Of a stretch of 13,785 bases of DNA, positions 7,230 to 13,785 are shown piece by piece. Source of the DNA: CBFHOS01 sp965657645 (lineage in GTDB: Bacteria; Pseudomonadota; Alphaproteobacteria; Puniceispirillales; Puniceispirillaceae); assembly GCA_965657645.1 (NCBI GenBank), contig CBFHOS010000038.1:1-13785 (forward strand), given 5' to 3'. The notes below the pieces were generated by a model. The model ran no database searches. It was not told the origin of the DNA and worked only from the letters and a program-made list of their open reading frames with translations. A program made the translations under genes and the position numbers. Within the stretch, counting starts at the first letter, position 1. Each line of letters begins with the position of its first letter.

Positions 7230-8725
7230 TGTCCGTAACGCCTGCCACCTTTGACGAATTCGCGGCACAGTTTGCCGAGGGCAACCCGTTACTGGTTTCA
7301 CGTGTGTTGGTTGCGGATACCCAGACACCTGTCTCGACCTATCTAAAGCTATGCCTTGGGCTACCCCAGAGCTTTTTGCTGGAATCGGTTGAGGGCGGCG
7401 AAATCAGGGGCCGGTTTTCGGTAATCGGACTTGCCCCAGATTTGATCTGGCGGAGCCAAGGTCCGGTTGCAGAAGTTAACCGGAACCCGGGCAAGAGTGA
7501 CAATTTTGAGGTAGAGACCCTACCCCCGCTAGAATCATTGCGGGCGATCATGCGGGAATCGGCGATGCCGGATACTGGCGATCTGCCGCCAATGTCGGCT
7601 GGTTTGTTTGGCTATTTCGGCTATGACATGATCCGGCATATCGAGAGCATTCCTGATAATAATCCAATGGCGATAGATGCTTTTGACTCGGTCTTAATGC
7701 GGCCGTCTATCATTGCTATTTTTGACCGGCTAAAGGATAGCGTCACGATGGTGACACAGATCCGGCCGGGTGAATGGGATAGTGCGGCGGATGCATGGAA
7801 CACCTCCATTGGGCGCCTTGAAAACGCCGTTGCCGCGCTAAACGCGCCGATGCCTGCAACCGAAACCGGCAATGAAACAACGCCCCTGCCCGCGCCAACA
7901 TCGAACATGACCAAATCGGCCTTTATCGACATGGTCGCCAAGGCCAAGGAATATATCAAAGCGGGTGACATTTTTCAGGTGGTGCTTTCACAGCGTTTCA
8001 CCATCCCGTTCAAATTGCCAGCGATCAATCTGTATCGTAGCTTGCGCCGTTTGAACCCGTCGCCATTCTTGTTCTATTTCGATTTTGGCCGGATGTCTGT
8101 GGTTGGCTCTAGCCCTGAAATTCTGGTGCGTTTGCGCGAGAAGACCGTAACTATCCGGCCTGTCGCTGGCACTAGAAAGCGCGGCAAGGATGCCGAAGAA
8201 GACGCGGCGAATGCGGCTAGCCTAATGGCGGATATCAAAGAACGGGCCGAGCATTTGATGCTTTTGGACCTTGGCCGCAATGATGTGGGCCGCGTTTCTA
8301 AACCGGGAACCGTCCGCGTTAAATCGAATTACGATGTCGAATATTACAGCCATGTGATGCATATCGCGTCCCAAGTTGAGGGCGAAATTCGTGATGATCT
8401 TGATGCCCTAGACGCCCTAGTCGCTGGCTTTCCAGCAGGCACTGTATCTGGCGCGCCAAAAATCAGAGCGATGCAGATCATTGACGAAATGGAACCGGAC
8501 AAGCGCGGCCTCTATGCGGGCGCCGTTGGTTATATTTCGGTTGCTGGCGAGCTTGATACCTGTATCGCGCTCCGCACTGCCATTGTCAGTGATCAGAAAA
8601 TGCATGTGCAAGCTGGTGCTGGCATTGTTTACGATAGCGATCCAGAAGCCGAATTTGAAGAAACCCAGAATAAGGCGATGGCCTTGATCCGGGCCGCCGG
8701 CGAGGCGCTACGTTTCCAGCAATAA
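7229..8725 (+). CDS. trpE: Anthranilate synthase component I
   Basis: TrpE converts chorismate to anthranilate, the first committed step of tryptophan synthesis, using ammonia from its glutaminase partner TrpG. The 498-residue protein has the N-terminal regulatory part with LLES at 50–53, the tryptophan-feedback motif. The chorismate-binding domain (about 228–487) has DIFQVVLSQRF, VVGSSPEILVRL, RPVAGTRKRG (310–319), LLDLGRNDVGRV, FPAGTVSGAPK (401–411) and QAGAGIVYDSDPE. Tryptophan-type regulation and the close match to the TrpE pattern favour TrpE over PabB, though PabB cannot be strictly excluded by eye. There is no fused glutaminase. The start overlaps the ppiD-like stop by one base and lacks a strong ribosome-binding site, so translational coupling is likely. 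trpG and trpD do not follow. Confidence 0.94.
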   Translation: MSVTPATFDEFAAQFAEGNPLLVSRVLVADTQTPVSTYLKLCLGLPQSFLLESVEGGEIRGRFSVIGLAPDLIWRSQGPVAEVNRNPGKSDNFEVETLPPLESLRAIMRESAMPDTGDLPPMSAGLFGYFGYDMIRHIESIPDNNPMAIDAFDSVLMRPSIIAIFDRLKDSVTMVTQIRPGEWDSAADAWNTSIGRLENAVAALNAPMPATETGNETTPLPAPTSNMTKSAFIDMVAKAKEYIKAGDIFQVVLSQRFTIPFKLPAINLYRSLRRLNPSPFLFYFDFGRMSVVGSSPEILVRLREKTVTIRPVAGTRKRGKDAEEDAANAASLMADIKERAEHLMLLDLGRNDVGRVSKPGTVRVKSNYDVEYYSHVMHIASQVEGEIRDDLDALDALVAGFPAGTVSGAPKIRAMQIIDEMEPDKRGLYAGAVGYISVAGELDTCIALRTAIVSDQKMHVQAGAGIVYDSDPEAEFEETQNKAMALIRAAGEALRFQQ

Positions 8726-8878
8726 TATCGGCCTGCAGCACTAATTCACTGCGACGCTACCGACAGGCTTTGTAAAACAAAGTTAACTAATTTAATAAAG
8801 TACTTAATGTACTGAACCCTAGACGCAGCCTTTCTCGAAATATCTTCAAGATCGGGGGTGTTATGCGGGTGATACATA
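8726..8878 (+). promoter_or_regulatory. AT-rich intergenic region after trpE with small hairpins
   Basis: This gap separates trpE from the SPOR-domain gene. CTTTGT (8768–8773) and ACAAAG (8777–8782) form a 6-bp stem with a 3-base loop, followed by AT-rich sequence without a T-run; it could be a weak terminator for trpE. A second symmetric element, AGTAC-TTAAT-GTACT (8799–8813), follows a weak TTGTAA-N17-TAATAA promoter-like pair (8770–8798), so it could be an operator near a start site. Just before the next gene, GGTGAT (8868–8873) matches the extended Shine-Dalgarno sequence five bases ahead of ATG 8879. Confidence 0.35.
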
Positions 8879-10132
8879 ATGACTAGATTGGAAGAGCCGG
8901 TGCCTGGACAAATACTGCTAAACCGCATTTTCGCCTCTCTGATCATGGCAGTATTCTTGGCACCCATTATGGTTTTTATGGCCACACCAATGGCCCGCGC
9001 CGAGCTTCGGCTAGATGAATGGAAATCCTATGGCGCGATGGCGGAACAGGGCGGTGTATGTGCGGCCTTTGCCCGTATAATGGAATTACAGAGCGTCATC
9101 GACGCGCAAACCGGCAAGCTGTGGCTAGAGCGCCGCAAATTCTCCGGTGCGGTTGTCCGCCAAGCCAGCATTCTTGAAGGGCTGGAGCCAGTTAGTGCCG
9201 ACGACATCAATGATCTGGTTAACCGTTATTCGATCTGGCTATTGACCAATTTGGCCGCCGATGAGGATGCCCAAAAATTAAACGCAGAGGCTCATGCCGC
9301 CGCCAGCAATATGGTGTCAGACGTGTGCGCCGCTCTGTATGAGCGGGCTGATAAGGCTATTTTCAAAAAAAATCCGGCCCTGCAACAATGTGCCACCCCG
9401 CAAACAATAGAAATACAACCCACGCCAGTATGTGAGCCGCCCGCGAACAACGCCGATACCAGCGGCGGTGATGAGGATGACAGGAGCCAGATTACCGCCC
9501 TGTTGCGCAACAATATGCGGCTATCAAAGGAACTGGACGATTTACGCGGTGAGTTACTGGCACTCGAATCACCCAAAGCCCCAGCAACTACACCAGCAAC
9601 GGCACCAGCAACGGCACCAGCAAAACCCAAAGCAACAGCGCAGGCTGTCTCGACACCGGCAACCACAGTAACCGCCTCAACCACAGCCACAGCCACAGCA
9701 AAAGCCACAGCCAAAGCCACACCGGCGGTCGCGGCACCGTCGCTTCCGTTGCCAGAGACCATGCCCGTTGCCAAGCCGGGTGATCATATCCCAAAGATGG
9801 CCCGCAATTCGATTATCGCGCCAGAGGATACAACGCTCATTTCATCATTGACGCCATCACGCGATGGCACGGCCCTGCCCGGACCGAAATTTGTTGCGCA
9901 ACTGGGCTCATTCCGCTCGCTCGACAGTGCCAAAGACGGCTTGGCAAAAATGCGTGAACAATTCCCCAATGCGCTGGCTAATATAGAGCTACAGATAACC
10001 ACATCGAAACTCGCCACCGGTGAAATATTAAACCGCTTGGTAACTGTTGGCTTGCCGCGCGATGCCGCGACCGACGTTTGTGCGGCGTTGTGGGATAAAC
10101 GCCTTGGCTGTCTATTACGGGCCGCCAAATAG
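8879..10132 (+). CDS. Exported SPOR-domain protein with repetitive Ala/Thr/Pro/Lys linker
   Basis: The protein has 417 residues. A hydrophobic stretch at about 18–38 ends in MARA, followed by Glu42, which looks like a signal peptidase I site. The n-region is long, so an uncleaved anchor is also possible. Residues about 45–160 form a mostly helical domain with Cys61 and Cys150 that I do not recognise. A charged, possibly coiled-coil segment lies at about 202–229. Residues 232–286 are a low-complexity Ala/Thr/Pro/Lys linker. A C-terminal SPOR domain spans about 336–416, from KFVAQLGSFRS to DVCAALWDKRLGCLL with Cys401 and Cys411. SPOR domains bind denuded peptidoglycan glycan strands, often at division sites, so a cell-envelope role is likely. 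Its specific job is unknown. The start is supported by GGTGAT five bases upstream. Confidence 0.85.
   Translation: MTRLEEPVPGQILLNRIFASLIMAVFLAPIMVFMATPMARAELRLDEWKSYGAMAEQGGVCAAFARIMELQSVIDAQTGKLWLERRKFSGAVVRQASILEGLEPVSADDINDLVNRYSIWLLTNLAADEDAQKLNAEAHAAASNMVSDVCAALYERADKAIFKKNPALQQCATPQTIEIQPTPVCEPPANNADTSGGDEDDRSQITALLRNNMRLSKELDDLRGELLALESPKAPATTPATAPATAPAKPKATAQAVSTPATTVTASTTATATAKATAKATPAVAAPSLPLPETMPVAKPGDHIPKMARNSIIAPEDTTLISSLTPSRDGTALPGPKFVAQLGSFRSLDSAKDGLAKMREQFPNALANIELQITTSKLATGEILNRLVTVGLPRDAATDVCAALWDKRLGCLLRAAK
9579..9721 (+). repeat. Short tandem repeats coding for the SPOR-protein linker
   Basis: Two in-frame repeat patches lie here. The first (9579–9626) has four 12-base units close to CACCAGCAACGG, the middle two identical, encoding repeated Ala-Thr/Ala-Pro. 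The second (9681–9721) has degenerate 6-base units of the type CCACAG/CCAAAG, encoding Thr-Ala-Thr-Ala-Lys. All units are multiples of three, so slippage would change the linker length without a frameshift. Confidence 0.8.
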
Positions 10133-10139
10133 TGCCTGA

Positions 10140-10167
10140 TTGCAAATAGGCGTAGTATCAATATAGT
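10140..10167 (+). promoter_or_regulatory. Candidate promoter for the LysE-family gene
   Basis: TTGCAA (10140–10145) and TATAGT (10162–10167) are separated by 16 bases. The -10 box matches the consensus at five of six positions and the -35 box at four. Transcription would start near 10174, about 24 bases before the ATG at 10198. An AAGG lies in this short leader. It is in the 65-bp gap after the SPOR gene. Confidence 0.45.
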
Positions 10168-10197
10168 GCTTGATCAAATCATAAGGTTTGAATTTTC

Positions 10198-10815
10198 ATG
10201 GATAGCACTACCCTGATCGGCTTTATCGCCTTTGCCCTTGTTGCCGGACTTACCCCCGGACCTAATAATCTGATGTTAACTGCATCGGGGGCAAATTACG
10301 GCTTTCGCCGCTCTCTGCCCCATATCGCCGGTATTAATGCCGGTTTTTGCAGCCTTGTGGTAGCCGGTGGCTTTGGTCTGGCTGGGCTGTTTGCGGCCGT
10401 GCCGATGCTGTATGACATTATGAAAGCCATAAGCATTGTATTCCTGTTGTATCTAGCATGGAAGATTGCCACCGCAACCAGCGGTGGTAGCAAGACTGGC
10501 GATGCCAAGGATAGCACATCACGGGGCCCTCTTACCTTTGTCGAAGCGGCGATGTTTCAGATTGTTAATCCCAAGAGCGTCGCGGTGATTATCTCGTCAG
10601 TATCGGCCTATACAACTGATGCAGAGTCTCTGGCTGGCGAGGTTTTGATACTGGTGCTGGTGTTCCTTTTGGTGACAATCATCTCGACCACGACATGGTG
10701 CCTCTTTGGCACAGCTATCGGCAGGCTTTTTGTTAATCCAGTTAGTTTGCGCCGCTTTAACATATGTATGGCTACCTTGCTGTTGGCTTCGATGGCGCCC
10801 ATTTTGTTCACCTAG
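10198..10815 (+). CDS. LysE/RhtB family amino-acid exporter
   Basis: The 205-residue protein is strongly hydrophobic, with about six predicted membrane helices: roughly 5–25, 40–66, 70–92, 112–136, 145–172 and 185–204. The family signature TPGPNNLML is at 19–27, followed by the glycine-rich second helix (GINAGF, SLVVAGGFGL). A soluble loop at about 93–110 (GGSKTGDAKDSTSRG) separates the third helix from the conserved FQIVNPKS segment (120–127). Members export amino acids and related small molecules across the inner membrane by proton exchange. The substrate cannot be told from the sequence. It has its own promoter candidate and no obvious operon partner; the next gene begins 107 bp downstream, after a hairpin. 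Confidence 0.9.
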   Translation: MDSTTLIGFIAFALVAGLTPGPNNLMLTASGANYGFRRSLPHIAGINAGFCSLVVAGGFGLAGLFAAVPMLYDIMKAISIVFLLYLAWKIATATSGGSKTGDAKDSTSRGPLTFVEAAMFQIVNPKSVAVIISSVSAYTTDAESLAGEVLILVLVFLLVTIISTTTWCLFGTAIGRLFVNPVSLRRFNICMATLLLASMAPILFT

Positions 10816-10841
10816 CAAATATCTGGCAAAACCACCAAAAT

Positions 10842-10871
10842 AGCTTTGCTTCGGAATGAAATTGCAAAGCT
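10842..10871 (+). terminator. Possible Rho-independent terminator after the LysE-family gene
   Basis: AGCTTTGC (10842–10849) and GCAAAGCT (10864–10871) form a perfect 8-bp inverted repeat with a 14-base loop. The sequence after it is T/A-rich with short T runs (TTTGAAATTTGTTT) but no clean T-tract. It begins 27 bases after the stop codon. The right arm is part of a separate 10-base palindrome, CAAAGCTTTG (10865–10874), so a protein-binding site upstream of the acyl-CoA ligase gene is an alternative reading. Confidence 0.4.
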
Positions 10872-10922
10872 TTGAAATTTGTTTAAAGTTTTAAAGTTGT
10901 TGTTCACCAAAAGGTTTTTCGC

Positions 10923-12704
10923 ATGCAGACCCAAGCTTGGCCACCCGGCACCCATTATGTTTCTCAAGCAAATCTTCCACGCAGCTTTTTTGATGCCGCG
11001 GAACAAGGCGGCGACGCCCCTTTACTGTTTGAAAAGCGGGATGGCGAATGGCAAGGCCAGAGCTGGAACTCGGTCGCAGAGGATGTCAGGCGGCTTGCAC
11101 AGGTTTTAATTAATGCTGGCGTAAATCCCGGCGATCGGGTGATGGTTTCTGCGGAAAACCGTCCCGAATGGGCGATTGCCGATCTGGCCATCATGGCCAT
11201 TGGCGCCATTGTTGTGCCGGCCTATGTGACCAACACCGAGGACGACCATCATTACATCATGGACCATTCTGGCTCTAGCGTGGTGATCACATCGGGCGGC
11301 CTATTAGCAAGCCGCATTGCGCTGGCCGCTAGCAGAGCCAGCCAAATGCAGATGATGATTGTGATGAACGATCCTGAAGGCCTGCCAGCCATTCCAAGCT
11401 GTAACATCGTTCAGTGGAAAGATGCACTCGCTTCTGTTGATGCACCCGCCACACTTGATGAACTAATTGATGCGCAAAAGCCGGATGATGTTTGTTGTTT
11501 CATTTACACGTCTGGCACAGGTGGTCGGCCAAAGGGCGTTATGCTTACCCACCGCTCTATTCAGGCCAATATCACCGCGGCGATTGAACTATTGGACGAA
11601 GGCGGCATGGCGTCAAAGCAACGCTTCCTCTCATTGTTGCCATTGTCACATTCCTACGAACATACCGCCGGCATGCACCTGCCCTTCCAGATCGATTCAG
11701 AGGTGTGGTATTGCGAAAGCTCTGATCAGATCGCGGCCAACCTGACCGAGGTTGCACCTAGTCTGATGACCGCAGTGCCGCGTCTCTATGAAGTATTGCA
11801 TGACCGCATCACCCGCGGCGTACGTGCGAAAGGCGGGATTTCTGAAAAGCTGTTTAACGCCGCTGTGCGCCTTGGCACCAAGCGTTTGCAGGGCAAGCTT
11901 TTACTGCCGCATGAGTTGATCTTTAACCTTATTCTGGACCGCTTGGTTCGCTCTAAAGTGCGCGCCCGCCTTGGTGGCAATTTGCAATATTTCATTTCCG
12001 GCGGTGCCGCTCTTAATCCAGAGATTGGCAGCTTCTTCATGGCGCTTGGGATTAATCTGCTACAGGGTTATGGCCAGACCGAAGCCTCACCGCTTATTTC
12101 GGCTAACCGCCCTCATAAGATCAAGATCGAGACTGTTGGCCCGCCAGTGGCCGGTATCGAGGTCAAAATTGCCGATGATGGCGAAATTCTTGCCCGCGGC
12201 GATGCCTTGATGAAGGGCTATTGGCGTGATGATGCCAGTACCGCCGCCACTATTCAGAATGGCTGGTTGCATACTGGTGATATTGGCGTCATTGATGATC
12301 AGGGTTATCTGTCGATTACCGGCAGGAAAAAAGACATTATCGTTAATTCTGGCGGCGACAACATTGCGCCTGGCCGGGTTGAGGCATTGTTGACGATCGA
12401 GCCTGAAATCGAACAGGCGATGGTTGATGGTGATAAGCGTCCTTGGCTCGCGGCGGTGATTGTTCCGTCTGACGAAATTCGGAAACTGGCGACCTCGCCG
12501 GATGCGCTACAAACGATGATTTCTGACGCGGTGGAGCGGGCCAATAGCCGCCTATCGCAAATTGAACGAGTACGCCGTTTTATTATCGCTGACGAGAGCT
12601 TTAACACGGAAAACGGGCTCATGACCGCCACGCTAAAGGTACGCCGACATAATGTGCGCATTGAATATGGGGACCGGTTAGACGCTCTTTACCCGCGCAA
12701 GTAA
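10923..12704 (+). CDS. Long-chain fatty-acid–CoA ligase (AMP-forming, FadD15-like)
   Basis: The protein has 593 residues and belongs to the ANL superfamily, which adenylates a carboxylate with ATP and then transfers it to coenzyme A. Motifs in order are the P-loop YTSGTGGRPKG (195–205), LPLSHSYEH (239–247), PRLYE (286–290), SGGAAL (359–364), QGYGQTE (381–387), TGDIG (451–455), TGRKKDIIVNSGGDNIAP (466–483) and the C-terminal catalytic Lys572 in TATLKVRR. The PLSHSYEH/PRLYE pattern and length fit the long-chain acyl-CoA synthetase group related to FadD15, rather than acetyl-CoA synthetase. Activated fatty acids would feed beta-oxidation or lipid synthesis. The protein is cytoplasmic, possibly membrane-associated. 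An AAGG lies upstream of the ATG. The aminotransferase gene follows after 49 bp on the same strand and may be co-transcribed. Confidence 0.9.
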   Translation: MQTQAWPPGTHYVSQANLPRSFFDAAEQGGDAPLLFEKRDGEWQGQSWNSVAEDVRRLAQVLINAGVNPGDRVMVSAENRPEWAIADLAIMAIGAIVVPAYVTNTEDDHHYIMDHSGSSVVITSGGLLASRIALAASRASQMQMMIVMNDPEGLPAIPSCNIVQWKDALASVDAPATLDELIDAQKPDDVCCFIYTSGTGGRPKGVMLTHRSIQANITAAIELLDEGGMASKQRFLSLLPLSHSYEHTAGMHLPFQIDSEVWYCESSDQIAANLTEVAPSLMTAVPRLYEVLHDRITRGVRAKGGISEKLFNAAVRLGTKRLQGKLLLPHELIFNLILDRLVRSKVRARLGGNLQYFISGGAALNPEIGSFFMALGINLLQGYGQTEASPLISANRPHKIKIETVGPPVAGIEVKIADDGEILARGDALMKGYWRDDASTAATIQNGWLHTGDIGVIDDQGYLSITGRKKDIIVNSGGDNIAPGRVEALLTIEPEIEQAMVDGDKRPWLAAVIVPSDEIRKLATSPDALQTMISDAVERANSRLSQIERVRRFIIADESFNTENGLMTATLKVRRHNVRIEYGDRLDALYPRK

Positions 12705-12741
12705 GACCAACGCCTGTATTCAATCCCGCCTACGCCCTATC

Positions 12742-12747
12742 AAGGAG
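12742..12747 (+). promoter_or_regulatory. Strong ribosome-binding site for the aminotransferase
   Basis: AAGGAG lies six bases before the ATG at 12754. It is the strongest Shine-Dalgarno sequence seen in the window and fixes the start codon. Confidence 0.8.
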
Positions 12748-12753
12748 CCCCCC

Positions 12754-13683
12754 ATGAGCGCATCCTCAACAGATGACGATCACCCTCTCGCCAAAGGTGC
12801 GGCATGGATGAAGGGCGAAATCATTCCGATTGGCGCGGCGAGTATTCCGGTGACCGATTGGGGCGTTACCCATTCCGATATCACCTATGATGTTGCGCCT
12901 GTGTGGGATGGTGGGTTTTTCCGTTTGACCGATTACGTTGGCCGTTTTCAGGATTCAATGGCCCAGCTCCAACTCGATATCGGCATGGATACTAACGCCA
13001 TCGTCGCGGCCTTGCATGAGATGGTGGCGGCGTCCGGCCTCAAAAGTGCCTATGTGGCGATGGTTGCATCACGCGGTGTGCCGATGATCCCGGGAACCAG
13101 AGATCCCCGCGATTGCCAGAATCATTTCTATGCATGGTGCATTCCCTATGTTTTTTTGATCCGCCAAGAAGTTGATATCGCCGCACATTCCTTGTGGGTG
13201 GCAAAGTCGGTGACGCGAATACCAGAGAGCGCACTGGACCCGACAATCAAGAATTATCAATGGGGTGATTTCACCAAGGGCTTGCTCGAGGCCAAGGATA
13301 ATGGCGCCGAGACTGCGGTACTGCTTGATCAAGATGGCAATGTCACCGAGGGGCCCGGCTTTAATGTGTTTTGCGTTAAGGACGGCCGCGTGATCACATC
13401 GGATCACGGCACCTTAAAGGGCATTAGCCGCCGTACCGTGCTGGAAATGTGCGCTGAGGCTGGCATTGAGGTTGAAGTGCGACCTCTGCCATTGGCCGAG
13501 TTCATGCAAAGTGATGAGGTGTTTCTTAGCACAACTGGCGGCGGCGTTGTGCCGATTACCGCTGTTGATGGCCGGATTTTCAGCAATGGCGCCGCCGGTG
13601 CAATTACCACTGCATTGCACCAGCGCTATTGGGAATGGATGCATGATCCGGCTTATCGCGATGAAATCAACTATCCTGCCTAG
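12754..13683 (+). CDS. Fold-type IV PLP aminotransferase, (R)-amine-transaminase-like
   Basis: The 309-residue protein is a class IV (BCAT/D-amino-acid/ADC lyase fold) pyridoxal-phosphate enzyme. The Schiff-base lysine is Lys166 in LDPTIKNYQWGD. Glu199 in TEGPGFNV should contact the PLP ring nitrogen, and TTGGGVVPIT (260–269) fits the phosphate-binding loop. Comparison from memory with the Aspergillus terreus (R)-selective amine transaminase shows an extended match: HSDITYDV near 40–47, VWDGGFFRL at 50–58, the lysine segment above and the C-terminal EINYP. Branched-chain aminotransferases differ around the lysine. By that alignment the substrate-carboxylate arginine (Arg128 in A. terreus) is Pro113 here, and Glu117 is Ala102. 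The exact amine or keto substrates are therefore uncertain. The gene follows the acyl-CoA ligase after 49 bp, with AAGGAG six bases before its ATG. Confidence 0.88.
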   Translation: MSASSTDDDHPLAKGAAWMKGEIIPIGAASIPVTDWGVTHSDITYDVAPVWDGGFFRLTDYVGRFQDSMAQLQLDIGMDTNAIVAALHEMVAASGLKSAYVAMVASRGVPMIPGTRDPRDCQNHFYAWCIPYVFLIRQEVDIAAHSLWVAKSVTRIPESALDPTIKNYQWGDFTKGLLEAKDNGAETAVLLDQDGNVTEGPGFNVFCVKDGRVITSDHGTLKGISRRTVLEMCAEAGIEVEVRPLPLAEFMQSDEVFLSTTGGGVVPITAVDGRIFSNGAAGAITTALHQRYWEWMHDPAYRDEINYPA

Positions 13684-13701
13684 TCACAAATGCTAGCCGC
13701 C

Positions 13702-13785
13702 CTAATGGCGTGCCACCGCCCGATCGAGCATCGGTAGATAATCGGCAAAGTCCGGCACATCCAAGCCTGCGACTTTGCCCATTTC
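13702..13785 (-). CDS. C-terminal end of a convergent gene, product not recognised
   Basis: The minus strand is open from the window edge to a TAG at 13702–13704. It would encode the last 27 residues of a protein, including KVAGLDVPDFADYLPMLDRA. The GLDVP-like segment followed by a short helix recalls the C-termini of some NAD(P)-dependent 3-hydroxyacid or ketopantoate-type dehydrogenases, but this is too short to assign. Its stop lies 18 bases from the aminotransferase stop, a tail-to-tail arrangement. The frame could also be open by chance. Confidence 0.45.
   Translation of the reverse strand, partial: EMGKVAGLDVPDFADYLPMLDRAVARH

Noticed and set aside
8863..8886. Seven-codon upstream frame (MRVIHND) overlapping the SPOR gene start
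   Set aside because: The G-rich sequence ahead of it is only two bases from its ATG, too close for a ribosome-binding site. GGTGAT instead fits the ATG at 8879, so a leader peptide is not supported.
9292..9774. A 160-codon minus-strand frame rich in Val/Ala opposite the SPOR linker
   Set aside because: It is the mirror of the Ala/Thr repeats in the linker. The hydrophobic look comes from the complementary repeat codons.

Overview
The window looks like a chromosomal segment of a Gram-negative alphaproteobacterium with moderate GC. Three things support this. The minus-strand order tpiA – secG – pyrG – kdsA – eno is a well-known alphaproteobacterial neighbourhood. KdsA implies an LPS-bearing outer membrane. 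A PpiD-type periplasmic folding factor lies directly upstream of trpE. A marine lineage such as SAR116 is possible but is only an impression. No rRNA, tRNA, insertion sequence, phage gene or CRISPR array was seen.

Left half, minus strand (1–5147): tpiA, secG, pyrG, kdsA and eno (its 3' end lies outside the window) are read right to left. They cover glycolysis (TpiA, enolase), the Sec translocon (SecG), pyrimidine nucleotides (CTP synthase) and LPS core sugar synthesis (KDO-8-phosphate synthase). The gaps are about 65–140 bp. Some hold likely promoters: a TTGAAA-N17-TATAAC site before secG and an extended -10 before eno. A 9-bp perfect inverted repeat lies between kdsA and eno.

Centre (5148–8725): a 216-bp divergent promoter region separates tpiA from a plus-strand pair, ppiD-like and trpE, which overlap by one base (TAATG) and are probably translationally coupled. 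trpE is not followed by trpG or trpD, so its glutaminase partner must be encoded elsewhere.

Right half, plus strand (8726–13683): this part is more lineage-specific. It holds an exported SPOR-domain protein with a repetitive Ala/Thr/Pro/Lys linker, a LysE/RhtB-type exporter, a long-chain fatty-acid–CoA ligase of the AMP-forming family, and a fold-type IV PLP aminotransferase. The last resembles fungal and actinobacterial (R)-selective amine transaminases more than branched-chain aminotransferases. The C-terminal end of a convergent minus-strand gene enters at the right edge.

Most of the window is conserved housekeeping sequence. The main point of interest is the (R)-amine-transaminase-like enzyme, which by eye has a proline where the characterised enzymes have the substrate-carboxylate arginine. 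Next is the uncharacterised N-terminal domain of the SPOR protein. I did not find a convincing undescribed multi-gene system.
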